From: an uncultured Spartobacteria bacterium | Lineage (GTDB): Bacteria; Verrucomicrobiota; Verrucomicrobiia; Chthoniobacterales; Chthoniobacteraceae | Direction of reading: 5' to 3' | Assembly (NCBI GenBank): GCA_903929475.1 | Contig: CAIYUV010000203.1 | Coordinates: forward strand, 1-45,976 | DNA length: 45,976 nucleotides | Shown: piece by piece, positions 15,834 through 24,970 of the stretch | How positions within the stretch are numbered: the stretch's first letter is position 1 | Layout: each line of letters begins with the position of its first letter | Translations under genes and position numbers: made by a program | The notes under the pieces: generated by a model | Told to the model about the DNA's origin: nothing | Seen by the model: the letters and a program-made list of their open reading frames with translations, nothing else | Databases searched by the model: none

Positions 15834-18089
15834 ATGGCCAAGCTGACCTTACCCGAAGAAAAATACATCGAGCTCTACGGCCCGACGACGAACCGGGCGA
15901 TGCCGCCCGACTGGACCGACGTGAGCGAGCCGGACAAGCTCGTGAAGACGCATTGCTGCTTCTGCGGCGTGCAGTGCGGCATCCAGCTCAAGGTCAAACA
16001 CAACAAGGTCGTCGGCTTCGAGCCGTGGGACGAATTTCCCGTGAACCAGGGCAAGCTCTGCCCGAAGGGCGTGCTGCGTTACATGCAGAACGATCATGCC
16101 GACCGGCTGATGAGCCCGCTCATGCGGAGCGAAGACGGGTTTCGCGCGGTGGGCTGGTATGAGGCGATCAACAAGACGGCGGACTCGCTGCGCGCCATCC
16201 AGGAAAAGCACGGCAAGGATTCTGTTGCGTTCCTCGGCGGCGCTTCGATGACAAACGAGAAGGCTTATCTCAACGGTAAGTTCGCGCGCATCGCGCTGCA
16301 AACTGCGAACATTGATTACAACGGACGCCTCTGCATGGTCAGCGCGGGCGCGGCGAACCGCATGGCGTTCGGCGTGGATCGCGCGGCGAATCCGTGGAGC
16401 GACATCCCGCTTGCAAAGGTGATCATCCTCACGGGCACGAACCTCGCCGAGTGCTTCCCAATCCTCACCGACTACGTCTGGCGGGCGCGCGACAACGGCG
16501 CAAAAATCATCGTGATCGATCCGCGCATCACGCCTATCGCGCGCACGGCGGACCTTTTTCTCCCGGTGCGTCCGGGCCGCGACAGCGCACTGGCGAATGG
16601 CATCCTTCACGTGATGATCGAGCGCGGGTGGACGGATGAGAAATTCATCGCGGAGCACACGCAGGACTTTGACAAAGTGCGCGAACTCGTGAAGCGCTAC
16701 ACGCCGGAGGTGACGGAGAAAATCACAGGCGTCCCGGCGAAGAGCATCATCGCCGCAGCCGAGATGTGGGGCCCCGCGGAGACTTCGATGCTGTTGCACG
16801 CGCGAGGAATCGAGCATCACACCAAGGGGGTCGAGAACGTGCTCACTTACATAAATCTCGTCCTCGCCACCGGCCGCATCGGAAAGCCCGGCTGCGGCTA
16901 CGGCACGATCACCGGGCAGGGAAATGGACAGGGCGGACGCGAGCACGGCCAGCGCTGCAACCAGCTCCCCGGCGGGCGTGACATCAACAAGCCGGAGCAC
17001 CGCGAGTTCATCGCGGACTTTTGGAAAATCCCCGAGCCCGCACTGCCGAAGCAGGGGCTCACCGCGTGCGAGATCATTGATGCGATCGAGCGCGGCGAGA
17101 TCAAGGGCCTGCTCTCGATCAGCTTCAATCCGCTTGTCTCGATTCCCGACTCCGAGCGCACGCGCAAGGCGCTCGAAAAGCTGGAGTTCTTCGCCTGCAT
17201 CGATTTTTTCATGAGTGAAACCGCGCGCTACGCCGACGTCGTGCTCGCCGGCTCGCTCCAGGAGGAGGACGAGGGCACGGTGACGAAGGGCGAAGGCCGC
17301 TGCGTGCGCCTGCGCAATTCGGTGTCACCGCCCGGTGACGCGCGGGTGGACTGGTGGATCATCTGCGAACTCGCCAAGCGGCTCGGCAAGGAAAAGTGGT
17401 TCAATTACAAAAATGTTGGCGAGATTTTCACCGAGCTTACCGCGGCGTCGAAGGGCGGACCGATTGATTACAGCGGGATGACTTACGAGAGGATCGAGAA
17501 TAACATGGGCATCTTCTGGCCGTGTCCCGCGCCTGATCATCCCGGCACGCCGCGGCTTTTCGAGGGCGGGAAGTTTCATCATCCGGACGGCAGGGCGAAG
17601 TTCCACGCTTACGAATATCGGCCACCGGCTGAGGACGTGGACGCGGAGTATCCGCTCTTTTTCACGACCGGTCGCGTCGTCTCGCAGTATCTCAGCGGCA
17701 CGCAGACGAGGCGCATTCCCGCCCTCGTGAAGCAATACCCCGAGCCGCTGTGCGAGCTGCATCCGCTGCTTGCCGACAAGCTTGGCATCAAGAACCGCGA
17801 CATCGTGAAGGTGCTCACGCGCCGCGGTGAGATCATCCTTCCCGCGCTGGTGGTGACGACGATCCGGCCCGACACGGTTTTCATCCCGTATCATTGGCCG
17901 GGCAAGAAGGCTGCCAATCTCGTGACGAACCGCGCAATCGATCCGATCTCGAAGATTCCTGAGTTCAAGGTCTGTGCCTGCCGCGTGGAGAAGGTCTCCG
18001 ACGCTCAGCCGGAAAAACAAAGTGCTCAGTCCTCAGTGCTCAGTGCTCAGTCGGCTGAGGGTGATCGAAACAAAAGATCTGAGCACTGA
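15834..18089 (+). CDS. nasC: Assimilatory nitrate reductase, molybdopterin subunit (NasC type)
   Basis: A 751-aa cytoplasmic molybdoenzyme that reduces nitrate to nitrite. N-terminal 4Fe-4S ligands are C41-x2-C44-x3-C48 and C76. The molybdenum ligand is Cys167 in GRLCM, as in NasC/NarB/NapA; formate dehydrogenases have a different sequence there. [13 protein letters not shown] near residue 363 is close to the Bacillus NasC subgroup. The molydopterin dinucleotide-binding domain ends near residue 720 ([10 protein letters not shown]). The last 30 residues, Ser/Gln rich, are coded by a heptamer repeat (18021-18104) that also supplies the stop codon, so the native C-terminus has probably been replaced. 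There is no Tat leader. Confidence 0.9.
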   Translation: MAKLTLPEEKYIELYGPTTNRAMPPDWTDVSEPDKLVKTHCCFCGVQCGIQLKVKHNKVVGFEPWDEFPVNQGKLCPKGVLRYMQNDHADRLMSPLMRSEDGFRAVGWYEAINKTADSLRAIQEKHGKDSVAFLGGASMTNEKAYLNGKFARIALQTANIDYNGRLCMVSAGAANRMAFGVDRAANPWSDIPLAKVIILTGTNLAECFPILTDYVWRARDNGAKIIVIDPRITPIARTADLFLPVRPGRDSALANGILHVMIERGWTDEKFIAEHTQDFDKVRELVKRYTPEVTEKITGVPAKSIIAAAEMWGPAETSMLLHARGIEHHTKGVENVLTYINLVLATGRIGKPGCGYGTITGQGNGQGGREHGQRCNQLPGGRDINKPEHREFIADFWKIPEPALPKQGLTACEIIDAIERGEIKGLLSISFNPLVSIPDSERTRKALEKLEFFACIDFFMSETARYADVVLAGSLQEEDEGTVTKGEGRCVRLRNSVSPPGDARVDWWIICELAKRLGKEKWFNYKNVGEIFTELTAASKGGPIDYSGMTYERIENNMGIFWPCPAPDHPGTPRLFEGGKFHHPDGRAKFHAYEYRPPAEDVDAEYPLFFTTGRVVSQYLSGTQTRRIPALVKQYPEPLCELHPLLADKLGIKNRDIVKVLTRRGEIILPALVVTTIRPDTVFIPYHWPGKKAANLVTNRAIDPISKIPEFKVCACRVEKVSDAQPEKQSAQSSVLSAQSAEGDRNKRSEH

Positions 18090-18104
18090 GCACTGTGAAC
18101 TGAG
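18021..18104. repeat. Heptamer inverted array overlapping the 3' end of nasC
   Basis: The left arm repeats AGTGCTC at 7-bp steps (18021-18051). The right arm (18079-18104) repeats GAGCACT, giving a perfect inverted match of about 16 bp around a 27-bp loop. It codes the last residues of nasC including its TGA at 18087-18089 and ends 10 bp before the next gene. Confidence 0.85.
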
Positions 18105-18113
18105 CGCTTCTCC

Positions 18114-18833
18114 ATGACCGCCACTTTGAACGGCAACGAATTCTTCCTCGATCCCTCGCGCTGCATCGGTTGCCAGGCTTGCGTTGCGGCGTGTGCGGAA
18201 TGCGGGACGCATCGCGGGCAGTCCATGATCCACCTCGAATACGTTGACCGGCCCACCGGCGTGCAGACCGCGCCGGTCGTGTGCATGCACTGCGAGGATC
18301 CCACTTGCGCGCGCGTCTGCCCGGCGGATGCGATCAAGCAGGACGACCACGGCATCGTCCACAGCGCCGCGAAGCCGCGCTGCATCGCGTGTTCGAACTG
18401 CGTGATCGCGTGCCCGTTCGGCGTGCCGAAGATGAAGGTCGAGATGGATCTGATGATGAAGTGCGACATGTGCTACGACCGCACGAGCGTCGGCAAGAAG
18501 CCGATGTGCGCGACCGTCTGCCCGAGCGGCGCGCTCTATTACGGCACCCGCGAGTCGGTCGCGCAGGCGCGGCGGGAGAAGCCGGTGAATGAATTTCAAT
18601 TCGGCCGGCAAACCGTGCGGACGAAGGTGAACATGATGACCACGCCTGAGCTGAAGGCGCTGCCGTTCGAGGTGCTCGACTTTCTTCCATGGGAGGGAAA
18701 GGACTTTGATCCGTTTGAGCTTTCCCGCGTCGGTGCGCCGGATGCGGCGAGTGGCGCGGTGTGGGATGAACTGCCCGGAATTTTCAACAAGCCCGCAACG
18801 CCCTGCGGCAGCCACTGCAAATGCCATGAGTAA
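18114..18833 (+). CDS. DmsB/NrfC-like 4Fe-4S ferredoxin protein
   Basis: A 239-aa iron-sulfur electron carrier with cysteine groups for four 4Fe-4S clusters: [11 protein letters not shown] (about 17-27), [14 protein letters not shown] (about 57-70), [12 protein letters not shown] (about 89-100) and CDMCYD through CATVCP (about 113-137). This is the pattern of electron-transfer subunits of molybdoenzymes. No Tat signal is seen, so it is cytoplasmic like NasC. A Cys/His-rich end (CGSHCKC) might bind another metal. Being between nasC and the Rieske gene, it most likely passes electrons to NasC. It overlaps the cupin gene by 8 bp. Confidence 0.85.
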   Translation: MTATLNGNEFFLDPSRCIGCQACVAACAECGTHRGQSMIHLEYVDRPTGVQTAPVVCMHCEDPTCARVCPADAIKQDDHGIVHSAAKPRCIACSNCVIACPFGVPKMKVEMDLMMKCDMCYDRTSVGKKPMCATVCPSGALYYGTRESVAQARREKPVNEFQFGRQTVRTKVNMMTTPELKALPFEVLDFLPWEGKDFDPFELSRVGAPDAASGAVWDELPGIFNKPATPCGSHCKCHE

Positions 18834-19176
18834 GCGAACACTGGATCCCGAATCGCTCGTCCGTTTTTCGGACGAGAAGGCGACCGTCACCGAGATTGCG
18901 ATTACCGAACATTCGAGCATCGCCGTGTGGGGTGTGCGTCCGGGGCAGGAAGTCCCCGCGCACATTCACCCGGACGGGCAGGACACGTGGGTAATGCTGC
19001 GTGGCTCGCTGAGCTACTATCTCGGCAATGGCGAGCGGGCGACGATCCGCGCGGGGCAGGTGGATGTCGCGGAACATCACCAAGTCCACGGTGCGATCAA
19101 TGATGGCGGCGAGGATGCCGTGTTTCTCTCGATTTACTCGGCCCCGAAGCTGGGCTGGCAAAAAGCGACGCCGTAA
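18826..19176 (+). CDS. Small cupin-domain protein
   Basis: A single-domain cupin of 116 aa. The metal-site motif of the first cupin box is seen in [22 protein letters not shown] (H-x-H ... E replaced by Asp/Gln positions), with a possible second-box histidine in [10 protein letters not shown]. Substrate is unknown; such proteins may be small-molecule sensors or enzymes. The gene starts inside the ferredoxin gene (8-bp overlap) and is followed after 14 bp by the Rieske gene, so it belongs to the nitrate operon, though no nitrate role is established. Confidence 0.75.
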   Translation: MSKRTLDPESLVRFSDEKATVTEIAITEHSSIAVWGVRPGQEVPAHIHPDGQDTWVMLRGSLSYYLGNGERATIRAGQVDVAEHHQVHGAINDGGEDAVFLSIYSAPKLGWQKATP

Positions 19177-19190
19177 TTTTTTCCACGACC

Positions 19191-19670
19191 ATGTCCGACC
19201 AACCTCATTGGAAATCCAATTACCCCGTCCGCCAGTCGGACGAGCACGACGTGACGCGGCGCCAGTTTTGCAAAGTCGCGTGTGGCTCCGCTCTTGCCGT
19301 CGGCGCGGGCTTTCTCGCGAAGGACAAACTTTTTCCCATGCCCACAGCGACTGAACCGAAACTCGTCGCGCGCGTCGCGGACGTGCCGGTCGGCGGCTAC
19401 AAGCTCTTCGCGTATCCGACCGAGCATCATCCCGCGATCCTTGTGCGGCTCGGGGAAAAAGAATTTGCGGCCTACAGCCAGAGCTGCACCCACCTCATGT
19501 GCCCGGTGAATTATCAGCACGAGAAGCGGCAATTTTACTGCCCGTGCCACGAGGGATTTTTCAGCGCGCAGGATGGCCGTGTGCTCACCGGCCCGCCGCC
19601 GCGCGCGCTGCCGCGCTATCCGGTCGAGTTACGCAATGGGGAGATTTGGATCGTTCCAAAATCCGCTTAA
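19191..19670 (+). CDS. Tat-exported Rieske 2Fe-2S protein
   Basis: A 159-aa Rieske protein. The leader has a Tat-type twin arginine, TRRQFCKVACG (about 22-32), followed by a hydrophobic stretch that may remain as an anchor. The 2Fe-2S ligands are in CTHLMCP (about 99-105) and CPCHEGFF (about 118-125). It resembles the Rieske subunits of quinol-oxidising complexes more than dioxygenase ferredoxins. It is the last gene of the nitrate locus; 46 bp later a gene on the other strand ends. It may take electrons from quinol outside the membrane, or may serve the NarI-like protein; which one is inference. Confidence 0.85.
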   Translation: MSDQPHWKSNYPVRQSDEHDVTRRQFCKVACGSALAVGAGFLAKDKLFPMPTATEPKLVARVADVPVGGYKLFAYPTEHHPAILVRLGEKEFAAYSQSCTHLMCPVNYQHEKRQFYCPCHEGFFSAQDGRVLTGPPPRALPRYPVELRNGEIWIVPKSA

Positions 19671-19716
19671 TACTCACTGGAGTAACACGCGCCGGAAGCC
19701 CTCTTCGCTGCATCGC

Positions 19717-20550
19717 TTATTTGCGGATGTGCTTGGCGGCTGCTTCGGCGTTTGCGCCTTCGTGGACGATGGACATGAGTGCGCGCGTCATCCCGGCGGG
19801 GTCGGTGTGCTGGATGATGTTGCGGCCATAGACGATGCCCGCCGCGCCTTGTTGCATGAGCTTTTCGGTGCGTGTGAGAATCTCGGCGTCGCTCGCTTTT
19901 CCCCCGCCGCGCACGAGGACGGGGATGCACCCGGCGGTTTCGATGACTTTGTGATAGTCGTCCACATTATCAGTCGGGTCGGCCTTGATGATGTCCGCGC
20001 CCAATTCACACGCCTGCCGGACGAGCGGGATGATTTTTTGCGGGTCGCCGTCCACCATGTAGCCGCCGGCTTTGGTGTTTGGCTGAAAGACGAGCGGCTC
20101 GATCATTAGCGGCACGCAGTGACGTTCGCACTGCGGCTTGAGTTTGATGATGTTTTCGATGCACTGGTCGGTGACTTCGGGTTCGCCGGGTATTCGGAAT
20201 AAATTTACGACGACGCACGCTGCGTCGAGGCGCACGGCTTGTTCGACGGCGTTGTCTATCATGCGCGAAAAAAGTGTGCGCGGAAGGTTCGCGCCATAGA
20301 CGTTGGCGACGTCGGTGCGGAGGACGAGCGCGGGCTTTGGTCGGACGGGGAGCGATTGCAGATAGTGCGCCTGACCGATTGTGAGTTGGATGGCGTCGGG
20401 CGCGGCGGCGACGAGCGTTTTCACGGCCTCGGCGAGATTTTCGATGCCCTGCAAAAAAGTGGGCTCATTGAAGAAGCCATGATCCACGGCGACATCGAAG
20501 CAGCGGTTCGTCTGCGGATTGAAGAGGCGTTTGAAGCGGTAGTCTTTCAT
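19717..20550 (-). CDS. Class I aldolase of the DhnA/FbaB/LsrF family
   Basis: A 277-aa TIM-barrel Schiff-base aldolase. The active-site lysine is likely in ADIIKADPTDN (near residue 182); other family motifs are AVDHG near residue 21, VLVRGGGK for phosphate binding and GIVYGRNIIQ near the C-terminus. Relatives act as fructose-1,6-bisphosphate aldolase (FbaB) or as the LsrF thiolase; sequence alone does not decide. The ATG at 20550 is preferred over an alternative 13 codons upstream because the family starts with this stretch. It converges with the nitrate operon. Confidence 0.8.
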   Translation of the reverse strand: MKDYRFKRLFNPQTNRCFDVAVDHGFFNEPTFLQGIENLAEAVKTLVAAAPDAIQLTIGQAHYLQSLPVRPKPALVLRTDVANVYGANLPRTLFSRMIDNAVEQAVRLDAACVVVNLFRIPGEPEVTDQCIENIIKLKPQCERHCVPLMIEPLVFQPNTKAGGYMVDGDPQKIIPLVRQACELGADIIKADPTDNVDDYHKVIETAGCIPVLVRGGGKASDAEILTRTEKLMQQGAAGIVYGRNIIQHTDPAGMTRALMSIVHEGANAEAAAKHIRK

Positions 20551-20607
20551 GCGGCGCGCAGGGTGGGGAAAATTACACGCGCACGGCAAGAGGATAGCGA
20601 CAGGTGT

Positions 20608-21084
20608 TTAGCGCATCAGCCATGCGACAAGACCGGCTGCAGCCGCGAGCAGGAGCCACCATACACAGTGCGAGGAGGATTTATTCGCCGAACGGGTGGG
20701 TTCCTTTGCGCGGGGAGTTTCCGATTTTGGCGGCTTTGCCGGTTCTGCGAACGGAGTTTTTTCGCGTGGTGCGGGCGCTGGTTTCTCCGGCCGGGCTTTC
20801 TGTTTTTGCGCGGGAGCCTGTGTTGCGGCTTGCGCGCTTGCCGGTTCGGGCGTGCCGTTGTCGGTGCTGCGCTTGAGTTTTTCAAATTCAATCTTCCGAT
20901 CCAGATACGCCTTTTGCCGTTTGGCGAACTCGGCCACTTGTTTTTTGTCCGCCGACGCGCCCTGCGCTGAAAGTTGCACACGGAGTTTTTCGATGGCAGC
21001 GGCCTCGCACTTCAAGTCGGCCTCGGTTTCTGCGAGTTCTTTGCTTTTGGATGCTTTTGGAGCGGGTGCTGTTCCGGCGTTCAT
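20608..21084 (-). CDS. Hypothetical tail-anchored coiled-coil protein
   Basis: A 158-aa protein with no recognised family. Residues 12-75 form a charged helix, likely a coiled coil (ELAETEADLKCEAAAIEKL and on); 76-135 is a Pro/Ala/Lys linker; 139-156 (VWWLLLAAAAGLVAWLM) is a C-terminal membrane segment. So it should sit in the inner membrane with its N-terminus in the cytoplasm. It is divergent from the zinc-ribbon coiled-coil gene, sharing a 207-bp upstream region, and lies 57 bp upstream of the aldolase start on the same strand. Confidence 0.65.
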   Translation of the reverse strand: MNAGTAPAPKASKSKELAETEADLKCEAAAIEKLRVQLSAQGASADKKQVAEFAKRQKAYLDRKIEFEKLKRSTDNGTPEPASAQAATQAPAQKQKARPEKPAPAPREKTPFAEPAKPPKSETPRAKEPTRSANKSSSHCVWWLLLAAAAGLVAWLMR

Positions 21085-21291
21085 GGAAAGTGTGTGAGGC
21101 GCAACTGACGCCGCCTTTCAGCAAACCTTGCGCCTGCTCCACACGAATTTGCAGGTGGCCTGACACGCTGATTTCCACCGCTCACGGGGTGCAGCAGTCT
21201 GATGTGAGGTAAATTTTTCCGTTGGCGGCATTGGAAACGCTTTCTAACTTCTGCTAACAGACTAGGCTTTGCGCCTTTGCTAACCCATCCG

Positions 21292-22947
21292 ATGCCAGAC
21301 ATCAAATTCCGCTGTCCCGAGTGCTCACAGAAGATCGTCGTTGATTCTTCTGCCGCCGGTGTGCGCGTGGATTGCCCGATGTGCCGGAGCACGCTCGTCA
21401 TCCCGGCGACGGAGTGGAACCCGGTGGAAGTCGCCGTGCGCAGGGAACTGGCGGTGCTGGCTGGAAGCGCGGACGGGCTTTATGCAGAGCTGGAAAAACG
21501 GAAGACGGAACTCGATGCAGCCGTTGCCGAGTCGCAGAAGCTTCGTGAAGCGGCTGAAAAGGCGCAGAGCGAAGTCGAGCGTGCGCAGGCCGAGCGCGAA
21601 ACTTTTCGTTCTGAAAACGAAAAGGCCGCGGATGAATTGAAGAAGCTGCGCGCCGATCTTTCCACGCTGGCCGCCGAGCGCGACGGGCTGCGCAATGCGC
21701 GCGAGCAGGAGCCTGCAAAGGATGAACAGGCGGGGAAGCAAATCGAGGAACTGAACGCAAGTGTCGCCGCGCTCCAGCGGGAGCGGGATGAATTTTCCAT
21801 CAAGCTCAACGCCATGGCCAGTCTGCGCGAGCAACTCGCCGCTCTCACCTCCGAACGCGGCAAGATGACGCTCGCGATTTCCGAGGCGTGCCATGACGCG
21901 GATTCCCTTCGCGCGGAGGTGACCTCGCTCCAGACGCGCCACAAGCAGGCGGATGCACATTCCGAGGAATGGAAGCGGCAACTCGCAGAGGTGCAGCGCG
22001 AACGCGACGAGCTTCTAAAGAAAGTGCGCGGCGTCGAGGCACTGCCCGCCGAACTGGACGCGGCACGGGCGGAGGCGCAGCAGTTGCGCACGCAAATCAA
22101 CGAACTCACCCGCGTCTTCGAGGCTGCGCGCCGCGAGCGCGATCAAGCAGCGCAGCTTGCCTCGGAGCGGGAGCAGTCCCTCGAAAAAATGGGGCACGCC
22201 ATCGAGGCGGCAAAGTCGGAAATCTCCCGTTCGCACGAGGAAAAAATGACGCTTGTCGCCGAGCGGGAACGCCTCAAGTCGAGCGCCGATGAATTTCACG
22301 AAGAATCCCGCGAGCTTCAGCAGCGCGTGGACGGATTGCTCGACGAACTCCACGCCCGCGAACGCGAAGTGGCCACCGCAAAGCAGGCCAGCGAAGCTGC
22401 AACCACACAGTCCGCCGCCTTCGAAAAAGAGATTCGCGAGATTCGCAAACACCGCGATACACTCGCGACGAGCGTCGTCGAGAGAGAGCGTGAAATTTCC
22501 GTCCTCTCCGAGCAAGTGACCGAGGCGCTCCGCATCAGCCAGGAGGCGCAGGCTCGCATTGATGCCGCCGAGCGTGCCGTGCAGACAGCGCAGGAAAAAG
22601 CGAAGCTCAGCGAAGAGGAACGCACACGCCTTGGGGACAAGCTGACGAAAGCCGCCGCAGAACTCGGCGCGTTGCAGGAACAAGCCCGCCAGATCCGCAT
22701 CGAAAAAGAACAGAGCCGCTCGCGCGTCAACGATCTCGAAGCGCAGGTCGAGCAGAGCTTCGATCAACTCGGCGCCATTGAAGCCGAGCGCGACACCCTC
22801 AGGAGCGAACTCGATGCCGTGAAGACCGGCCTCGAACGCGCCAAGCAGCACGTCAGCGTCCTGCAGGCTCGGCGCGACGTCATGCGCGAGGAAATCAACC
22901 GCCTCCGCGCCAAGCTCGGCATGCCACAGGACGGCCCCGGCGTCTAA
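21292..22947 (+). CDS. Zinc-ribbon protein with very long coiled coil
   Basis: A 551-aa protein. Residues 1-38 form a small zinc ribbon with two CxxC pairs (CPEC and CPMC, about 8-11 and 28-31), a fold often seen at the start of Myxococcales, Planctomycetes and Verrucomicrobia proteins. From about residue 45 to the end it is almost all charged heptad helix (many Glu, Arg, Gln; hardly any Pro or Gly), a rod that could reach some 70 nm. There is no signal or membrane segment. SMC-like ATPase motifs are absent. A scaffold or cytoskeletal role is conceivable. The ATG 21292 is chosen because the ribbon begins there. Confidence 0.7.
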   Translation: MPDIKFRCPECSQKIVVDSSAAGVRVDCPMCRSTLVIPATEWNPVEVAVRRELAVLAGSADGLYAELEKRKTELDAAVAESQKLREAAEKAQSEVERAQAERETFRSENEKAADELKKLRADLSTLAAERDGLRNAREQEPAKDEQAGKQIEELNASVAALQRERDEFSIKLNAMASLREQLAALTSERGKMTLAISEACHDADSLRAEVTSLQTRHKQADAHSEEWKRQLAEVQRERDELLKKVRGVEALPAELDAARAEAQQLRTQINELTRVFEAARRERDQAAQLASEREQSLEKMGHAIEAAKSEISRSHEEKMTLVAERERLKSSADEFHEESRELQQRVDGLLDELHAREREVATAKQASEAATTQSAAFEKEIREIRKHRDTLATSVVEREREISVLSEQVTEALRISQEAQARIDAAERAVQTAQEKAKLSEEERTRLGDKLTKAAAELGALQEQARQIRIEKEQSRSRVNDLEAQVEQSFDQLGAIEAERDTLRSELDAVKTGLERAKQHVSVLQARRDVMREEINRLRAKLGMPQDGPGV

Positions 22948-23034
22948 ACCATCGCCCAAAAGATCGCGCAGGCGAAAACGCGAAAAGGAACTGACAAACG
23001 CGCCCGCCGTCGTCATTCGTCTTGTCTCACCGCC

Positions 23035-23745
23035 ATGCTTTACACGCTTCGCATTCTACTCGTCATCGTTTTCGCCGCCATCACGCTGCACGCGGAGGAC
23101 GCAAAAGAACCCGTGCAGCCCGGCGAAACCATCATCGTCAGTGGTGGCGTCTCGCTTTGGGTGTGGGAGAAATGGAAAGCCTCACCGCACGACAACTGGT
23201 GGGCCAACTTCGTCCGCGCCGCGCGCATCCGCATCGAGCAAATCAAAACCGCGCGCCCCGACCAGCAAATCACCTGGCTCGTCTATCGCCCCGCGTATCT
23301 CACGCGCAGCCGGCAGGACAACCGCGACTACACCGCGCTCGTCGCAAGCGTGCGCGACACCTTTCACATCAAGCTCATGTGGTTCGACAGCGCCAGCCAG
23401 CTCGTCAACTACCTCAACTACGGCCAGCCGCGCGACCGCGTAAAAATCAACGGCTTCGAGTATTTCGGCCACAGCAACAAAGCCTGCTTCATGTTCGACT
23501 ACTCCAACGTCATTGATAGCGGCAGCAAATGTTGGCTCCACGAAAGCGAACTCGGAAAAATCAACCGCAGCCTCTTCACCAGCGACGCCCTCGTGCGCAG
23601 TTGGGGCTGCTACACCGGCGAAAGCATGAGCCAGAAATGGCGCGCCGCAACCGGCGTCCCCATGTGGGGCTTCGTCGGCAAATCACAGTATCTCACCGAA
23701 GAACTCCCCGTCCCCGCCACCGCCATGGGCCACTGGACACGCTGA
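23035..23745 (+). CDS. Secreted hypothetical protein with possible caspase-like His/Cys dyad
   Basis: A 236-aa protein with an N-terminal signal peptide (hydrophobic 5-17, cut after LHAED near 20). I do not recognise a named family. The central part alternates beta and helix, and holds NGFEYFGHSNKACF (about 139-152) followed by VRSWGCYTGESMSQ (about 187-200). A His after a hydrophobic strand and a Cys after the next one is the layout of clan CD peptidases such as caspases, gingipains and DUF4347 domains. This is a pattern guess without alignment. It is 86 bp after the coiled-coil gene and 39 bp before bioB. Confidence 0.55.
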   Translation: MLYTLRILLVIVFAAITLHAEDAKEPVQPGETIIVSGGVSLWVWEKWKASPHDNWWANFVRAARIRIEQIKTARPDQQITWLVYRPAYLTRSRQDNRDYTALVASVRDTFHIKLMWFDSASQLVNYLNYGQPRDRVKINGFEYFGHSNKACFMFDYSNVIDSGSKCWLHESELGKINRSLFTSDALVRSWGCYTGESMSQKWRAATGVPMWGFVGKSQYLTEELPVPATAMGHWTR

Positions 23746-23784
23746 CGCCCGACATTTTCCAAACATACCATCCACTCCGCCGCC

Positions 23785-24756
23785 ATGACGCTCCACGAGC
23801 TGCAAACCATCTACTCCACACCGTTCTTCGACCTCCTCTCGCGCGCACGCGCCGCCTACTTGGCGCATTGGAAAGAGAACGAAGTCCAGCTTTGCACCCT
23901 CCTCTCCATCAAAACCGGCGGCTGCTCCGAAGACTGCGGCTACTGCGCGCAATCGGCCCGCTACAACACCGGCGTCCAGCGCGAAACGCTCATGACACCC
24001 GACGCCGTGGAAGAAGTCGCCATTCGTGCGAAAGAAAATGGCTCCACCCGGTTCTGCATGGGCGCTGCGTGGAAAGGCGTGCGCGAAGGCGATCCCCGTT
24101 TTGAAAGCGTGCTCGAAAGCATCCGCCGCGTCTCCAAACTCGGCATGGAAGTCTGCGTCACCCTCGGCCAGCTCGGCGCAGGCGAGGCGCGCCAGCTCAA
24201 AGCCGCAGGCGTCACCGCCTACAACCACAACATTGATACCTCCCCCGAACACTACCCCAACATCGTCACCACCCACACCTTTCAAGATCGGCTCGACACC
24301 ATCGGCCACGTGCAAGACGCCGGCATGAGCGTCTGCTGCGGCGGCATCATCGGCCTCGGCGAAACCGAAGACGACCGCCTCAAAATGCTCGAAGTCCTCA
24401 CCAACTTCAGCCCCGCGCCCGAGAGCGTCCCCATCAACTGCCTCATGCCCATGCCCGGCACGCCCCTCGAGGAACAAGCGCCCGTGGACATCTTCCAGCT
24501 TGTCCGCCTCATCGCCACCACACGCATCGCGCTGCCGCGCGCAAAAGTCCGCCTCAGCGCCGGGCGCACCCGCCTCACCCGCGAAGCCCAGGCCCTCTGC
24601 TTCTTCGCCGGCGCCAACAGCATCTTCTACGGCGACAAACTCCTCACCGCCGCCAACCCCGAAAAAGACAGCGACCTCGCATTACTCGAAGAACTGGACC
24701 TCAAACCCCAGCGCCCCTTCGCCGAAAACTGCGACCGCATGGCGTGTCTCACGTAG
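23785..24756 (+). CDS. bioB: Biotin synthase
   Basis: A 323-aa radical-SAM enzyme that inserts sulfur into dethiobiotin. The SAM cluster ligands are C47, C51 and C54 in GGCSEDCGYC, and YNHNIDTS (near residue 150) and LSAGR near residue 250 are BioB hallmarks. The auxiliary 2Fe-2S ligands would be C91 (TRFCMGAAW), C122 and C182. Length matches the family. No other biotin genes are nearby, so it stands alone. Downstream is a repeat island with no further + strand gene for 1.4 kb. Confidence 0.95.
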   Translation: MTLHELQTIYSTPFFDLLSRARAAYLAHWKENEVQLCTLLSIKTGGCSEDCGYCAQSARYNTGVQRETLMTPDAVEEVAIRAKENGSTRFCMGAAWKGVREGDPRFESVLESIRRVSKLGMEVCVTLGQLGAGEARQLKAAGVTAYNHNIDTSPEHYPNIVTTHTFQDRLDTIGHVQDAGMSVCCGGIIGLGETEDDRLKMLEVLTNFSPAPESVPINCLMPMPGTPLEEQAPVDIFQLVRLIATTRIALPRAKVRLSAGRTRLTREAQALCFFAGANSIFYGDKLLTAANPEKDSDLALLEELDLKPQRPFAENCDRMACLT

Positions 24757-24775
24757 CGGCACTTCGCACATTTTT

Positions 24776-24804
24776 CCTCACGCAAAGGCGCAAAGACGCA
24801 AAGA
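24776..24804 (+). repeat. Decamer-type repeat, fourth copy
   Basis: CCTCACGCAAAGGCGCAAAG and nine more bases, same family and orientation as 3258-3286 with one change. It opens the repeat island 19 bp after bioB. No GxxExxY gene is attached here. Confidence 0.85.
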
Positions 24805-24817
24805 ACGGGGAGCATTT

Positions 24818-24845
24818 GGTGACTGGTGAATGGTGACTGGTGAAT
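24818..24845 (+). repeat. Heptamer array, (GGTGACT GGTGAAT) x2
   Basis: Four perfect heptamers alternating GGTGACT and GGTGAAT. The same two words occur inverted at 26139-26194 and in this orientation at 27000-27027. The stretch 24846-24970 after it shows no gene, only a segment (about 24920-24955) whose complement reads MTTVKDMKRMK, which I take to be another dispersed repeat. Confidence 0.85.
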
Positions 24846-24970
24846 CGTCGGCATCCCTTGCTGGAAAAGGTGAAACGCTTGCCTCCGATGTGGCGTCGCT
24901 GTCGGAGAAATGGGCGGCGCTTCCGCCTTCATCCTCTTCATGTCCTTCACGGTGGTCATCGTTTGCGCGA

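Noticed and set aside
15834-18089. Formate dehydrogenase alpha subunit
   Set aside because: The molybdenum ligand region GRLCM and the [10 protein letters not shown] stretch fit NasC-type nitrate reductase.
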